Shown here piece after piece: positions 33,819 through 42,790 of a stretch of 64,000 nt of DNA. Under the pieces are notes generated by a model, which searched no databases, was not told the DNA's origin, and saw only the letters and a list, made by a program, of their open reading frames with translations. Source of the DNA: CAYVVD01 sp964454975 (lineage in GTDB: Bacteria; Bacteroidota; Ignavibacteria; Kapaibacteriales; UBA2268); NCBI GenBank assembly GCA_964454975.1, contig CAYVVD010000007.1:62001-126000 (forward strand), in the 5' to 3' direction. Made by a program: the position numbers and the translations under genes. Numbering within the stretch: the first letter of the stretch is position 1; each line of letters begins with the position of its first letter.

Positions 33819-36233
33819 ATGAGAAAATCCTTTACTCTTTTACTTGTTCTTGCATTTGTATTCTCAATTTTCACATCCTTTTCCGGCTCGCCGAGGGCTA
33901 AGGTTGTTGAGGAATTTACAAACGCATCATGCCCTCCGTGCGCTGCTCTCAATCCTGCATTTTTTGATTTCCTTAATGAAAATATGAGTGACTATATTAC
34001 TATAGTTTACCGCACATGGTGGCCCGGCTCTGATATTTTTTACAATCAGCACAAACCCATGTATGACCCGAGAATTGCATACTACAGTGTTAATGCCGTT
34101 CCCCAGTTCTTTATGAATGGCGATGGCCCATACCAGCCTACACCAAATAATGTAATGGCACTTGCCCAGAATTACGAAGGAGAAATTTCTCCAATTACGA
34201 TTGATATTGATGAAACAAGAAATGGTACAAATGTCAGCTTTACAGTTACTGTTTCGAGTGACGAAGCTGTCAACGGCAAAATACTGAGAATAGTTGCTAT
34301 CGAGCAACACCACTATGCTAACAATGCCGGTACCAATGGCGAAAAGGATTTCTACTATCTTGCTCGCCAGATGTTCCCAAATGTTAATGGCCAGTCCATT
34401 AGTGTTCCTGCAGGTGGCTCGATTGAAAAATCATACGATTATACTATCCAGCCCGGATGGAACACTGATAAAATGTATGTCGTAGCTTTTGTTCAGGACG
34501 ACAATACAAAAGAAATCCTCCAGGGGGGAACTTCCCTCGAGCCGATTTCTGTTGAAATGAGTGTTGATAATCCTTACAATGAAATTGACCCCAACAGCCA
34601 GGTAAAACAGACAGTTACATTGACAAACGAAACAGATAATGCTATCACAACCAAGGTTAGTATTGACACAGATAACTCGAACATACCACAGGGATGGTCG
34701 GCAACCGTAAGCCCGGAAACTGTTTATGTTCCTGCAAACAGCACAGCTACAACTGATGTAACAATCAGGTCAAATGGAAATGCAGCCTTTGCAGTTACAG
34801 TTATTAAAAATGACCCTCAGAGTGGTGGTTTAGTTTCATCTAAAGATGCAGAGGTCTATGCTCTTGCCACTAACACAAAATATGCAATTTGGTATGGTGC
34901 AAACGGTAATATTGGCCTGTTTATAAATGAGATGCTCTCTCATCCGAAGTATGGGGGCGAAACTGCTTACATGCCTATGAATACAGCATTGTATGATAAC
35001 TATGATACTCAGGCATTCGATGTTTCTTTCTATTCGTTTGATGGTTTTTCACCATTTTGGATTGGCACTGACGGAACAGTGCAACAGGCTGTCAGGGACG
35101 ACATCCAAAACAGGATTAATGCCGGAAAAGATGTTTATATCTCTTCGGAAGTTGACCTTACTATTGCACATGACCAAAACGGCGGAGCAAATGCACGCGC
35201 TTTCTTTACTAATGTATTAGGTGTCGAGCCTGTTGGCATATATACACTTCACGAACAAACTAATGGCCAGATAACAGGACTTCGCTATACAACAGTCGGA
35301 GGCGTTGCAAACGACCCGATTAGCTCTTCATGGAATGACTTTACAATCAATCAGAATTACAATCAACAGACACATCCATACTTCATTTTATACGGGCAGG
35401 CTATGAAAGTTGCTGCGGGCAGTAATGCTGTACCTTTCATTCAGTATGCTACCAGCGGAAATGAAGCAGCAGCTGTCAGATTGGAAAAGGGTGATGCAAG
35501 AGTCGTATTTCTTGGATTTGGAATTGAAGCTATTGGGAACCAGGGCACAAGAACTTCGGTGTTCAACAGCATTATGAACTGGCTTACAGCAGCTCCTGCT
35601 CAGACAGCTCCTGAGATTGCCCTTACAAAAACATCACTCGACTTCGGCAAAATTAAAATTGACGAAGAAAAAGAAATGAGTTTCCAGATAAGGAATGAAG
35701 GAGACGCAAAGCTTGTTGTAAACGCAATTGAATTGCAGGACCTCAACTTAGTTTTTGAGCTTGCTGACCTACCTTCATTTCCAATAACTATTGATCCTGC
35801 TGAACCCTATACAATCAAAGTTAAGTTCAGCCCGATTGCAGAAGCTGTTTTTGACGGTAAAGTAACTATTACTTCTAATGATTCAGATGAAAGTTCACTC
35901 GAAGTAACATTGAAAGGTGAGGGTGAAAAATTAATCAACAGTGTAGAACCAGGTGTTGCAGGAGATGAGAATGTTCTCACAATAAGCGCAGGCCCTAATC
36001 CTTTTGCAGAATTGACAACAATTACCTATAATGTTGGTTCAAAGGCCGGGAGTTCTATCAACATCTACTTGATTGATGCCAGCGGAAGGACTGTTGAAAC
36101 AATAATCAGCAATGGCACTCCGGTAAGCGGAACTGCTGAATTTAATGCCGGCTTATTACCGTCAGGAGCTTACTTTATTGTTGGCGAAACTAACGGTTAC
36201 AGGACACAGCTTCCGGTTGTGATTAACAAATAA
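33819..36233 (+). CDS. T9SS cargo with thioredoxin-fold (Omp28-like) N-terminus
   Basis: The ATG at 33819 (MRKSFTLLLVLAFVFSIF, signal peptide) has GGGGA at the right distance and is preferred over 33807. The mature part begins with a thioredoxin-like domain: VVEEFTNASCPPC, with a CPPC redox pair near residue 40, and a cis-Pro region VNAVPQFFMNG, as in Omp28-related surface proteins. A middle domain of some 280 residues has no recognised family. An ASH/choice-of-anchor-D Ig-like domain (ALTKTSLDFGKIKI ... KFSPIAEAVFDGKVTITSN) precedes the C-terminal T9SS sorting domain (ISAGPNPFAELTTIT ... LLPSGAYFIVGET). It is secreted to the surface. Confidence 0.87.
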   Translation: MRKSFTLLLVLAFVFSIFTSFSGSPRAKVVEEFTNASCPPCAALNPAFFDFLNENMSDYITIVYRTWWPGSDIFYNQHKPMYDPRIAYYSVNAVPQFFMNGDGPYQPTPNNVMALAQNYEGEISPITIDIDETRNGTNVSFTVTVSSDEAVNGKILRIVAIEQHHYANNAGTNGEKDFYYLARQMFPNVNGQSISVPAGGSIEKSYDYTIQPGWNTDKMYVVAFVQDDNTKEILQGGTSLEPISVEMSVDNPYNEIDPNSQVKQTVTLTNETDNAITTKVSIDTDNSNIPQGWSATVSPETVYVPANSTATTDVTIRSNGNAAFAVTVIKNDPQSGGLVSSKDAEVYALATNTKYAIWYGANGNIGLFINEMLSHPKYGGETAYMPMNTALYDNYDTQAFDVSFYSFDGFSPFWIGTDGTVQQAVRDDIQNRINAGKDVYISSEVDLTIAHDQNGGANARAFFTNVLGVEPVGIYTLHEQTNGQITGLRYTTVGGVANDPISSSWNDFTINQNYNQQTHPYFILYGQAMKVAAGSNAVPFIQYATSGNEAAAVRLEKGDARVVFLGFGIEAIGNQGTRTSVFNSIMNWLTAAPAQTAPEIALTKTSLDFGKIKIDEEKEMSFQIRNEGDAKLVVNAIELQDLNLVFELADLPSFPITIDPAEPYTIKVKFSPIAEAVFDGKVTITSNDSDESSLEVTLKGEGEKLINSVEPGVAGDENVLTISAGPNPFAELTTITYNVGSKAGSSINIYLIDASGRTVETIISNGTPVSGTAEFNAGLLPSGAYFIVGETNGYRTQLPVVINK

Positions 36234-36267
36234 ACGGCATCGCCGAAAGATATTGGTAATTAAAATT

Positions 36268-36293
36268 CAGCCGGATATAACCCTATCCGGCTG
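36268..36293 (+). terminator. Hairpin between two T9SS cargo genes
   Basis: A perfect 10-bp stem CAGCCGGATA (36268-36277) / TATCCGGCTG (36284-36293) with a 6-base loop, 35 bp after the stop. TATTATAAAA follows, so the T tract is weak; it may allow partial read-through to the next cargo gene. Confidence 0.6.
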
Positions 36294-36334
36294 TATTATA
36301 AAAGGCAATAAGTATTAATATAAAGGAGATTATA

Positions 36335-38563
36335 ATGAAATATTTATTTACAATTTTACTTACGCTTATCTACCTTTCCACTGCATATTCTGCAGACCTG
36401 GTGTCCCCCCGTGGAGAAGCAGATATGCAAAAGGTTAAGGATATTCTTGAAAACGGATTAACGGCTAATCCGGATGAAATTCCAATGCCGCAGGCAGGAG
36501 AGAAATACATCCTGTTTAACAATATGGATCCGGATTATGTTAACGTGTGCTATTACAACCCGGTAAATAACCTTACTGATTACAAGGGACAGGTGCTTTC
36601 TACATCGTTTTCGGATCAGACATTTGCTCAGTACAATATAACAGATTTTGACGTTGCTATCTTCCCAATGGGTTCCCTTCCCTTAAGCGCCGCAACCACC
36701 GGCGGTATCAAAATAATTGACAAAATCAACGAAATGATTGTTGCCGGTAAAGAAGTGATGATAATTGGCTGGCAGACATTGTCCTTGGAATTTGATGCTT
36801 CTTCCGGTGCCCAGGATGAGGGAGTTCGCAATTTGTTTGAAAACATTATGAATATAGATTACCAGGGATTGTTGCCCCAACATTACAGGGAAGGCAATAC
36901 TGCATACCTCGATTCATTTCTGATTGTTGGTTCCAGGAATAATAATATTCCTGATTCTGTGTCACGTGGTTTGACACTGCACTGCAATGGTGGGCTCGAG
37001 GGTTACGCTCCTCTTGCATATGCATTATGGACTGAAACATTCCAGGTTACCGATGAGCAATCAAAGGGTATTTTTCATTATGATTCACCTAATAATCCAA
37101 ATCTCGCCGGAATGAGAATAAACCTGGGCGACGCAAGAATTTTACTGCTTACTTTTGGATTTGAGGTAATTTCAGGTACCTTAAAATACGAGTCCTTGAT
37201 GGAAGGCTCAATGGACTGGTTGACCGCTCCTGACTATGAACCAGGGGCGCTTTTCGAATATTTGTCCCCGACTCGCATTGATATGGGAGTAGTTGATCCC
37301 GGTGCGTCAAAGGATGGTGAAGTTACTTTTGCGAATATTGGCGCCAAGCCAATGGAAATAAGCAACATTAGCTTCCTGTGGAACGAGGAAGGCGCATTCA
37401 GCATAACTGAAGGCGGTAATTTCCCACTTACTGTAGAACCGGGAGAAACTCACACAATCAAATTCAGATTTCAACCGCCCGCAGAAAGTCCTTACACAGT
37501 ATTCCTACTAATTGAGAACAACTCAGACAATATCACAGGTGCAGAGTTCAGGCTTGACGGTTCCGGTGGTAAAAAATTCGGTGCTCATTTTTCTACCAAT
37601 ATACCTGATAACATTATTGACTTTGGATATGTAGAGAAATTCTCAAGTAAAAAAGTTACTCTGCTAATCCAAAACACAGGCATCAACGACCTCGAAATAA
37701 ATTATTATGATTTCGACAGGGGGGATGATGAATCATTTGAAATTATTGTGAATGATTTCTTCCCGGTAACTGTCGGTGGTAATTCAACACACGAGATGGT
37801 TGTGCGCTTTGTACCTGTTGTAGAAGGTAAAACATATCGCGGAAGCATAGAATTTAATACAAATGCCAGCAATGAAAATATCCACAGAATCGAACTTATT
37901 GGGAGGGAAGGAGAACCGCTGGAAGCTTTCCTTACAACTGATCTGGAAAATCAAAATATGATTGATTTTGGTAGGGCTGAAGTTAATGAAATGATTGAAG
38001 TCGAATTCAATATTGGCAATACTGGTTCTATACCCTTGCTTGTTAATGGAATTGAAGCATCAACAGTAGATGGTGATGTATTCGATGTTGAACATGAGTT
38101 TGAAACTCCAATCAACATACCAGTTGATTCAAATGTTACTGTTACAGCTACTTTCACACCGGATGAAGCTTCCACACAGTATGGAGGTAAACTAACTATA
38201 CATTCCAATGCTATAAACGGTAATGTTTATGAAATAACTCTAACAGGCGAAAGCGATGCTGCAAGTAGCGTAGAGCCCATAGGAAGAAGCAACGACGGTA
38301 CATTAGTGCTGACAGCTTCACCCAATCCTGCACAGGACTATCTGCGTATAGAAGCAAGATTAAACGGAAACATAAGCCGTAGTATTTCTATCAGGATGCT
38401 CGATATGAGCGGACGGGAAGTTCATGAGTTCTATAACGGTATATTGAATCCGGGCAGCAGGGATATTGAATTAAATACGGGAGCAGTTCCCTCGGGAATG
38501 TATTTCATCGTTGCCGATTATGGAAATGAAGCAGTAAAACTGCCTGTTATTATTAGCAAGTAA
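36335..38563 (+). CDS. T9SS cargo with three Ig-like ASH/choice-of-anchor-D domains
   Basis: A 742-residue secreted protein with AAAGGAG before the ATG. Signal peptide MKYLFTILLTLIYLSTAYSA, then a ~280-residue domain similar in style to the middle domain of the neighbour at 33819 (both contain a stretch ending in LEGD/NLGDARxxLLxFGFE). Three repeated Ig-like modules follow, each starting with a variant of IDFGxVxxxE and with TVEPGETHTIKFRFQP. The C-terminus is a T9SS sorting domain (LTASPNPAQDYLRIE ... AVPSGMYFIVADY). The two neighbours are probably paralogues with different N-terminal ends. Confidence 0.86.
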   Translation: MKYLFTILLTLIYLSTAYSADLVSPRGEADMQKVKDILENGLTANPDEIPMPQAGEKYILFNNMDPDYVNVCYYNPVNNLTDYKGQVLSTSFSDQTFAQYNITDFDVAIFPMGSLPLSAATTGGIKIIDKINEMIVAGKEVMIIGWQTLSLEFDASSGAQDEGVRNLFENIMNIDYQGLLPQHYREGNTAYLDSFLIVGSRNNNIPDSVSRGLTLHCNGGLEGYAPLAYALWTETFQVTDEQSKGIFHYDSPNNPNLAGMRINLGDARILLLTFGFEVISGTLKYESLMEGSMDWLTAPDYEPGALFEYLSPTRIDMGVVDPGASKDGEVTFANIGAKPMEISNISFLWNEEGAFSITEGGNFPLTVEPGETHTIKFRFQPPAESPYTVFLLIENNSDNITGAEFRLDGSGGKKFGAHFSTNIPDNIIDFGYVEKFSSKKVTLLIQNTGINDLEINYYDFDRGDDESFEIIVNDFFPVTVGGNSTHEMVVRFVPVVEGKTYRGSIEFNTNASNENIHRIELIGREGEPLEAFLTTDLENQNMIDFGRAEVNEMIEVEFNIGNTGSIPLLVNGIEASTVDGDVFDVEHEFETPINIPVDSNVTVTATFTPDEASTQYGGKLTIHSNAINGNVYEITLTGESDAASSVEPIGRSNDGTLVLTASPNPAQDYLRIEARLNGNISRSISIRMLDMSGREVHEFYNGILNPGSRDIELNTGAVPSGMYFIVADYGNEAVKLPVIISK

Positions 38564-38577
38564 TTGTATTATTCTGA

Positions 38578-38601
38578 AGAGCCGCACGGCAGTGCGGCTC
38601 T
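38578..38601 (+). terminator. Perfect 10-bp hairpin after a T9SS gene
   Basis: AGAGCCGCAC (38578-38587) pairs with GTGCGGCTCT (38592-38601), loop GGCA. The arms resemble those of the hairpin at 58969. The T run is absent, but the position 15 bp past the stop supports a 3' end role. Confidence 0.65.
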
Positions 38602-38910
38602 ATGTTAATTATTAAACTCTCAAAATCATAGTATATTAATCAGGTGAAGCTATCCTGCAATAGCAGCTTTCTTCATTTGGTTATTTATAACCACCTGAAT
38701 ATACCTCGCCAAAGAAACTTCCTGTAATTTAACAACCGACAACTCTCTGTAGTATTCAAGCGAGCCTTTAACTTATTATAATTCAATACCTTAGAAATTC
38801 TCTGATTTGTTGGCACAAAAAGTTAAAGCATAAACATGGAATTAGCATTAATAAAATGCAATGGTTGTAAGTATATATATATCAATAGTTTAGCCATGGG
38901 TATGGAAAAC
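38602..38910. other. Intergenic region upstream of flagellins, no gene seen
   Basis: About 310 AT-rich bases without a supported coding sequence. A short TA-rich run is seen near 38871-38882. The stretch probably holds upstream activator sites for the promoter at 38911, but no conserved site can be pointed out. Confidence 0.5.
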
Positions 38911-38927
38911 TTGGCACACTACTTGTA
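38911..38927 (+). promoter_or_regulatory. Sigma-54-like -24/-12 promoter of the flagellin genes
   Basis: TTGGCAC (38911-38917) followed after five bases by TTGT has the spacing of a sigma-54 promoter (GG and the -12 dinucleotide separated by 10 bases). The -12 element is GT where GC is usual. It lies about 90 bp upstream of the first flagellin ATG, consistent with class III flagellar regulation in other bacteria. A short CCCC/GGGG hairpin (38952-38966) lies in the presumed leader. Confidence 0.55.
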
Positions 38928-39014
38928 AAATAAGCTGTGAGTTAATTTCATCCCCCTGGTAAAGGGGAGGCATTAAATTGAATAAGAATTCAGAATAACA
39001 CACGGAGGTGAATA

Positions 39015-39950
39015 ATGCCTTTTGCAGTAGGCGGAAATGCCAGAATACGAACAAACATATCGGCTGAAAATGCCTACAATGCGCTTGATGTATCCAACCG
39101 TGATATATCGCTCAGGCAACTAAGGCTTTCGACGGGCAAGAGAATAAACAATGCCGCGGATGATGTTGCCGGTTATATTACTTCCAGGGCGCTCCAGGCA
39201 AGAAACGGTGCATTAAAAGCAGCTCTCAGAGCTGTCGGCGATGCCCAGAATTCATCCTATATCATCATGGACTCTCTTGATAATATAGGTACACTAATAA
39301 ATGAAATTAAGGAAGCCACAGCAACCGCTGCATCGGGTGCAATGGGAACAGATGAGATGATTGCTCTTGCAAAAGCAGCCTACAGGATGGTAGAACAGAT
39401 ACAGACTGTAGTTGATTCAACGGTATTCGGCGGAAGGCAGCTTCTTGACGGTACTTTTTCAGCAGACTTTGTTATTGCAACTGATGCGACAAACAACCTG
39501 CTGACATTGTCACTCGATATGACAACCGGAAATGCCGACTTTAATGTTGAAAACGGTGACTTTAATATTAATTCTTTGAATATTTCAAGTTTTGGTGGTA
39601 TAACAGGACTCGACTTGAGGGAGTTCAACAATGTAAGCTCTACAAATCTGGGTATCTTTGCTGATACTATGATGACAGTTACCCTCACGAGCCTTGCCGA
39701 TGCTATACAGAACGTAAACAAAGTTGCCTCTTACGTTGGCGGTATTGTAAACAGGCTTACTTCGCAGGAAGACCTTCTTAAGAGCCAGGTTACAAACTAT
39801 AATTCGGCAATTTCGAGAATCGAAGATGCCGACGTTGCGATGGAACAGCTTCAGCTTGTTAAATCGCAGTTCCTGCAGAACGCTTCGCTGGTTTCGCTGG
39901 CACAGGCCAATCAGAACCCGCAGGCATTCTTGCAGCTGATACAGGGATAA
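39015..39950 (+). CDS. Flagellin 1
   Basis: A 311-residue flagellar filament protein. The N-terminal D0/D1 part (RIRTNISAENAYNAL, LRQLRLSTGKRINNAADDVAGY) and the C-terminal D1/D0 part (SQVTNYNSAISRIEDADVAMEQLQLVKSQFLQNASLVSLAQANQNP) are typical; in between only about 120 residues with no large surface-exposed domain. The C-terminus ends FLQLIQG. A strong GGAGGTG ribosome binding site (39003-39009) precedes the ATG. It is exported by the flagellar type III apparatus, not by a signal peptide. A second copy follows 29 bp downstream. Confidence 0.95.
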   Translation: MPFAVGGNARIRTNISAENAYNALDVSNRDISLRQLRLSTGKRINNAADDVAGYITSRALQARNGALKAALRAVGDAQNSSYIIMDSLDNIGTLINEIKEATATAASGAMGTDEMIALAKAAYRMVEQIQTVVDSTVFGGRQLLDGTFSADFVIATDATNNLLTLSLDMTTGNADFNVENGDFNINSLNISSFGGITGLDLREFNNVSSTNLGIFADTMMTVTLTSLADAIQNVNKVASYVGGIVNRLTSQEDLLKSQVTNYNSAISRIEDADVAMEQLQLVKSQFLQNASLVSLAQANQNPQAFLQLIQG

Positions 39951-39979
39951 TTTAGAATAATGATTGGAAAGAGGTTGCC

Positions 39980-40915
39980 ATGCCATTTGCAACAGGCGGA
40001 TCATCAAGGATTAGGACTAATATACCGGCAGAAAATGCCTATAATTCTCTCGAAATATCATCAAGAGATATTTCTCTCAGGCAGTTAAGGCTTTCGACCG
40101 GCAAAAGAATAAACAGCGCTGCCGATGATGTGGCAGGATACATCACTGCCCGGGCGCTCCAGGCAAGGAACGGGGCTCTCAAAGCTGCGCTCAAAACAAT
40201 AGGGGATGCCCAGAATGTGTCCAACATTTCACAGGATGCGCTCGCCAACATCAACGACCTTATTAACCTAATTAGAGAATCTACTGCCACCGCTGCATCC
40301 GGCGCAATGGGAACAGATGAAAAAGTAGCTCTTTCTAAAGCAGCCTACAGGATGGCTCAGCAGATACAAACGGTTGTTGATTCGACAGTTTTTGGCGGAC
40401 AACAGCTTATGGATGGTAATTTTAGCGAGAATTTCTATATAGCAACAAATGCCCAGAACAGCCTTATTACACTAAGCATTGACCTAACTACCGACAATGC
40501 AGATTTTAATGTTGAAAGCAATAATTTTGATGTGCATTCCTTAGCTTCTTCAAATTTTGCCGGTGTTACAGGATTGGATTTAACTGAGTTGAATGATATT
40601 AACGCAACTGACTTGGGTATATTTGCCAGTTCTGTTATAGGTATAACGCTTACCAGCCTTGCAGAAGCGCTTAACAATGTTAATAAAGTAGCCTCATTCC
40701 TCGGTGGAATTTCAAACAGACTGGATTCGCAGGAAGACATTCTGAAGAGCCAAATAACAAATTATAACGCTGCAATCTCGAGGATTGAAGATGCCGATGT
40801 TGCGATTGAGCAGCTCAGCCTGATTAAATCTCAGTTCCTGCAACAGGCCTCACTTGTTTCGCTATCCCAGGCGAACCAGAATCCAAATGCATTCTTGCAG
40901 TTAATAAGCCAATAA
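39980..40915 (+). CDS. Flagellin 2
   Basis: A second 311-residue flagellin in tandem. The terminal regions are nearly the same as in the first (MPFATGGSSRIRTNIPAENAYN, ISRIEDADVAIEQLSLIKSQFLQQASLVSLSQANQNP), while the middle third (about residues 150-215) differs more (DNADFNVESNNFDVHSLASS). This indicates a gene duplication with divergence of the central part. GAGG lies a few bases before the ATG. It is most likely transcribed with the first copy from the sigma-54-like promoter and ends at a strong terminator. Confidence 0.95.
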   Translation: MPFATGGSSRIRTNIPAENAYNSLEISSRDISLRQLRLSTGKRINSAADDVAGYITARALQARNGALKAALKTIGDAQNVSNISQDALANINDLINLIRESTATAASGAMGTDEKVALSKAAYRMAQQIQTVVDSTVFGGQQLMDGNFSENFYIATNAQNSLITLSIDLTTDNADFNVESNNFDVHSLASSNFAGVTGLDLTELNDINATDLGIFASSVIGITLTSLAEALNNVNKVASFLGGISNRLDSQEDILKSQITNYNAAISRIEDADVAIEQLSLIKSQFLQQASLVSLSQANQNPNAFLQLISQ

Positions 40916-40934
40916 TTGACATATTATTTATATT

Positions 40935-40963
40935 AAAGGCGATCAAATGATCGCCTTTTTTTT
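40935..40963 (+). terminator. Strong terminator of the flagellin operon
   Basis: AAAGGCGATC (40935-40944) pairs with GATCGCCTTT (40949-40958) and runs into eight T. It lies 20 bp after the second flagellin stop. Confidence 0.93.
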
Positions 40964-41063
40964 GTTTATAGAGCAATTTAAAAAAAATAACGTAATTATA
41001 ATTGCATATTCACTAATAATAATTTAAATTCAGAAGTGTATAGAAATATCTAAGAGGCAAAAA

Positions 41064-41774
41064 ATGAAATACTTCAAGCTGCTTATTGCCCTCATGTTGT
41101 TACTTTGCTTTAATAACAATGCCACATCAATTGGAATCAACACTGCAACATTTCCTGACGAAGAAGAAATCATGGAAGAAATGATTGAAGAAGAAGAGAT
41201 GATGGAAGAAGAAATCATTGAAGAGGAGGTGGTGGAAGAAGAGATTATGGAGAATGATCCTCAAAAGGAAAAAATGAAAGCGTTCGAAGAAGACCTGATT
41301 GAAATTAAGGAAGAGATTCCGGAAGTTGAAAAGTATTACAGGGAAAAATACGAAGCTACTTACGATGCAGCTTTCGAAGATGTATGGAAAGCGCTCAAGA
41401 CAGCCCTTGCTGAAGAAAACTGCATGATTATGATGGAAAAGTTTTCCCAGAACGAAGATGGATATTTTACAGGAGTGCTTCGATCTGATTTTTGCCTGAA
41501 AGCTGAAGGCTCCGACTCCACATACTCAATCATCAAGAGATACAGCAAAAAAGCTCCTTTTATAAGAGGTGCTATCTGGGTAACACTTAGAATGCAGTAT
41601 AAATTTTCTATCAAAGAACAGGACGACGGAATAGTTTACCTGCGGCTTGTGGGTGAATTAAGCGGCAGGGAAGACCACGTTACTGAACAGGTACACTTCT
41701 GGGAATCCAATGGATACCTGGAGGTAATGATGCTCGAAAAACTTAATATGTTGATTAATCAACAAGGCGGATAA
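41064..41774 (+). CDS. Exported protein with Met/Glu-rich repeat segment
   Basis: A 236-residue protein with a signal peptide (MKYFKLLIALMLLLCFNNNATS) followed by a highly acidic low-complexity stretch of about 40 residues (positions 32-70) made of repeated EEE-I/M-M/I-EE blocks. A coiled segment and then a ~135-residue alpha-beta domain follow (YEATYDAAFEDVWKALKTAL ... VYLRLVGELSGR), whose opening resembles BamC/NlpB-like or DUF-type periplasmic domains. There is no lipobox. Its role is unknown. It has its own upstream region after the flagellin terminator and is followed by a hairpin. Confidence 0.6.
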   Translation: MKYFKLLIALMLLLCFNNNATSIGINTATFPDEEEIMEEMIEEEEMMEEEIIEEEVVEEEIMENDPQKEKMKAFEEDLIEIKEEIPEVEKYYREKYEATYDAAFEDVWKALKTALAEENCMIMMEKFSQNEDGYFTGVLRSDFCLKAEGSDSTYSIIKRYSKKAPFIRGAIWVTLRMQYKFSIKEQDDGIVYLRLVGELSGREDHVTEQVHFWESNGYLEVMMLEKLNMLINQQGG

Positions 41775-41794
41775 ACCCAATAATATATCCCTTA

Positions 41795-41824
41795 ATGAAA
41801 CCCCGGCCCGAACCGGGGTTTCAT
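41795..41824 (+). terminator. Long GC-rich hairpin
   Basis: ATGAAACCCCGG (41795-41806) pairs perfectly with CCGGGGTTTCAT (41813-41824), loop CCCGAA, 20 bp after the exported protein stop; TTTGTTG follows. Confidence 0.8.
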
Positions 41825-41913
41825 TTGTTGCTCCACTTAGGCAAATTGATTCTACCACCTGCCGACTAAAAGACTATTTCATATATTTGCATTTACTCTT
41901 TTTTGCACATCAG

Positions 41914-42666
41914 ATGATTAACAACAAAAAAACAGTCGTAGTGTTGCCGGCATATAACGCCGAGAAAACACTCGAAAAAACATACAGGGAAATACCTTTT
42001 GATATCGTTGATGAGGTTGTCCTTGTTGATGACGCGAGCAACGATAAAACTATAGAGCTTGCCAAAAAGCTCGGAATCAAGCACGCACTCAGGCACGAAG
42101 AGAATAAAGGTTACGGTGGCAACCAGAAAACATGCTATAACAAGGCTCTCGAACTCGGCGCGGACATAGTTATAATGCTTCACCCGGATTACCAGTACAC
42201 ACCCCAGCTTGTCCCGTCAATGGCATACCTGATTGCAAATGATGTTTACCCTGTAGTACTTGGGAGCAGGATTCTTGGGAAAGGAGCGCTTACCGGTGGG
42301 ATGCCAAAGTACAAGTACATCGCAAACCGCTTTCTTACTTTGTTCCAGAATGTTCTGATGAGCCAGAAGCTATCTGAATATCATACAGGTTACAGGGCAT
42401 TTTCTGCTGAAGTGCTAAAAAAAATTAACTACGAAACAAATTCAGATGATTTTGTTTTTGATAACCAGATGCTTGCCCAGATTTTCTGGGAAGGATTTGA
42501 AATTGCTGAAATAACCTGCCCGACTAAGTATTTCAAAGAGGCTTCTTCGATTAATTTCAAGAGGAGCGTCAAATACGGCTTCGGAGTTTTAAATACTTCA
42601 ATTCAGTACCGAATGAGTAAATGGGGGATTGCCAAACCTGATATATTTAGTTCAATAAAAAGCTGA
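41914..42666 (+). CDS. Family 2 glycosyltransferase
   Basis: About 250 residues from the ATG at 41914 (MINNKKTVVVLPAYNAEKTLE); an in-frame TTG at 41887 lacks support. GT2 hallmarks are present: VLPAYNAEKTL, the DDASNDKTIELAK motif with its two Asp, and HPDYQYTP as the DxD equivalent. The length and lack of membrane segments fit dolichyl/undecaprenyl-phosphate mannose synthase-like enzymes that move a sugar from a nucleotide donor to a lipid or glycan acceptor. The acceptor is unknown. Confidence 0.87.
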   Translation: MINNKKTVVVLPAYNAEKTLEKTYREIPFDIVDEVVLVDDASNDKTIELAKKLGIKHALRHEENKGYGGNQKTCYNKALELGADIVIMLHPDYQYTPQLVPSMAYLIANDVYPVVLGSRILGKGALTGGMPKYKYIANRFLTLFQNVLMSQKLSEYHTGYRAFSAEVLKKINYETNSDDFVFDNQMLAQIFWEGFEIAEITCPTKYFKEASSINFKRSVKYGFGVLNTSIQYRMSKWGIAKPDIFSSIKS

Positions 42667-42688
42667 TAATATGAAATTTATTGAATAA

Positions 42689-42717
42689 AATCCGGGATTT
42701 TAATTTCAGTCCGGATT
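42689..42717. terminator. Hairpin between convergent genes
   Basis: AATCCGG (42689-42695) and CCGGATT (42711-42717) can pair across a 15-base loop, with A- and T-rich flanks on both sides; it serves the glycosyltransferase and trkH ends. Confidence 0.45.
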
Positions 42718-42790
42718 ATTGCGAGTGATACTTTTGGCTGTAATTTATAATCTCAGATACTGAAATTTGTCAATTCCAACTACCGGATCA

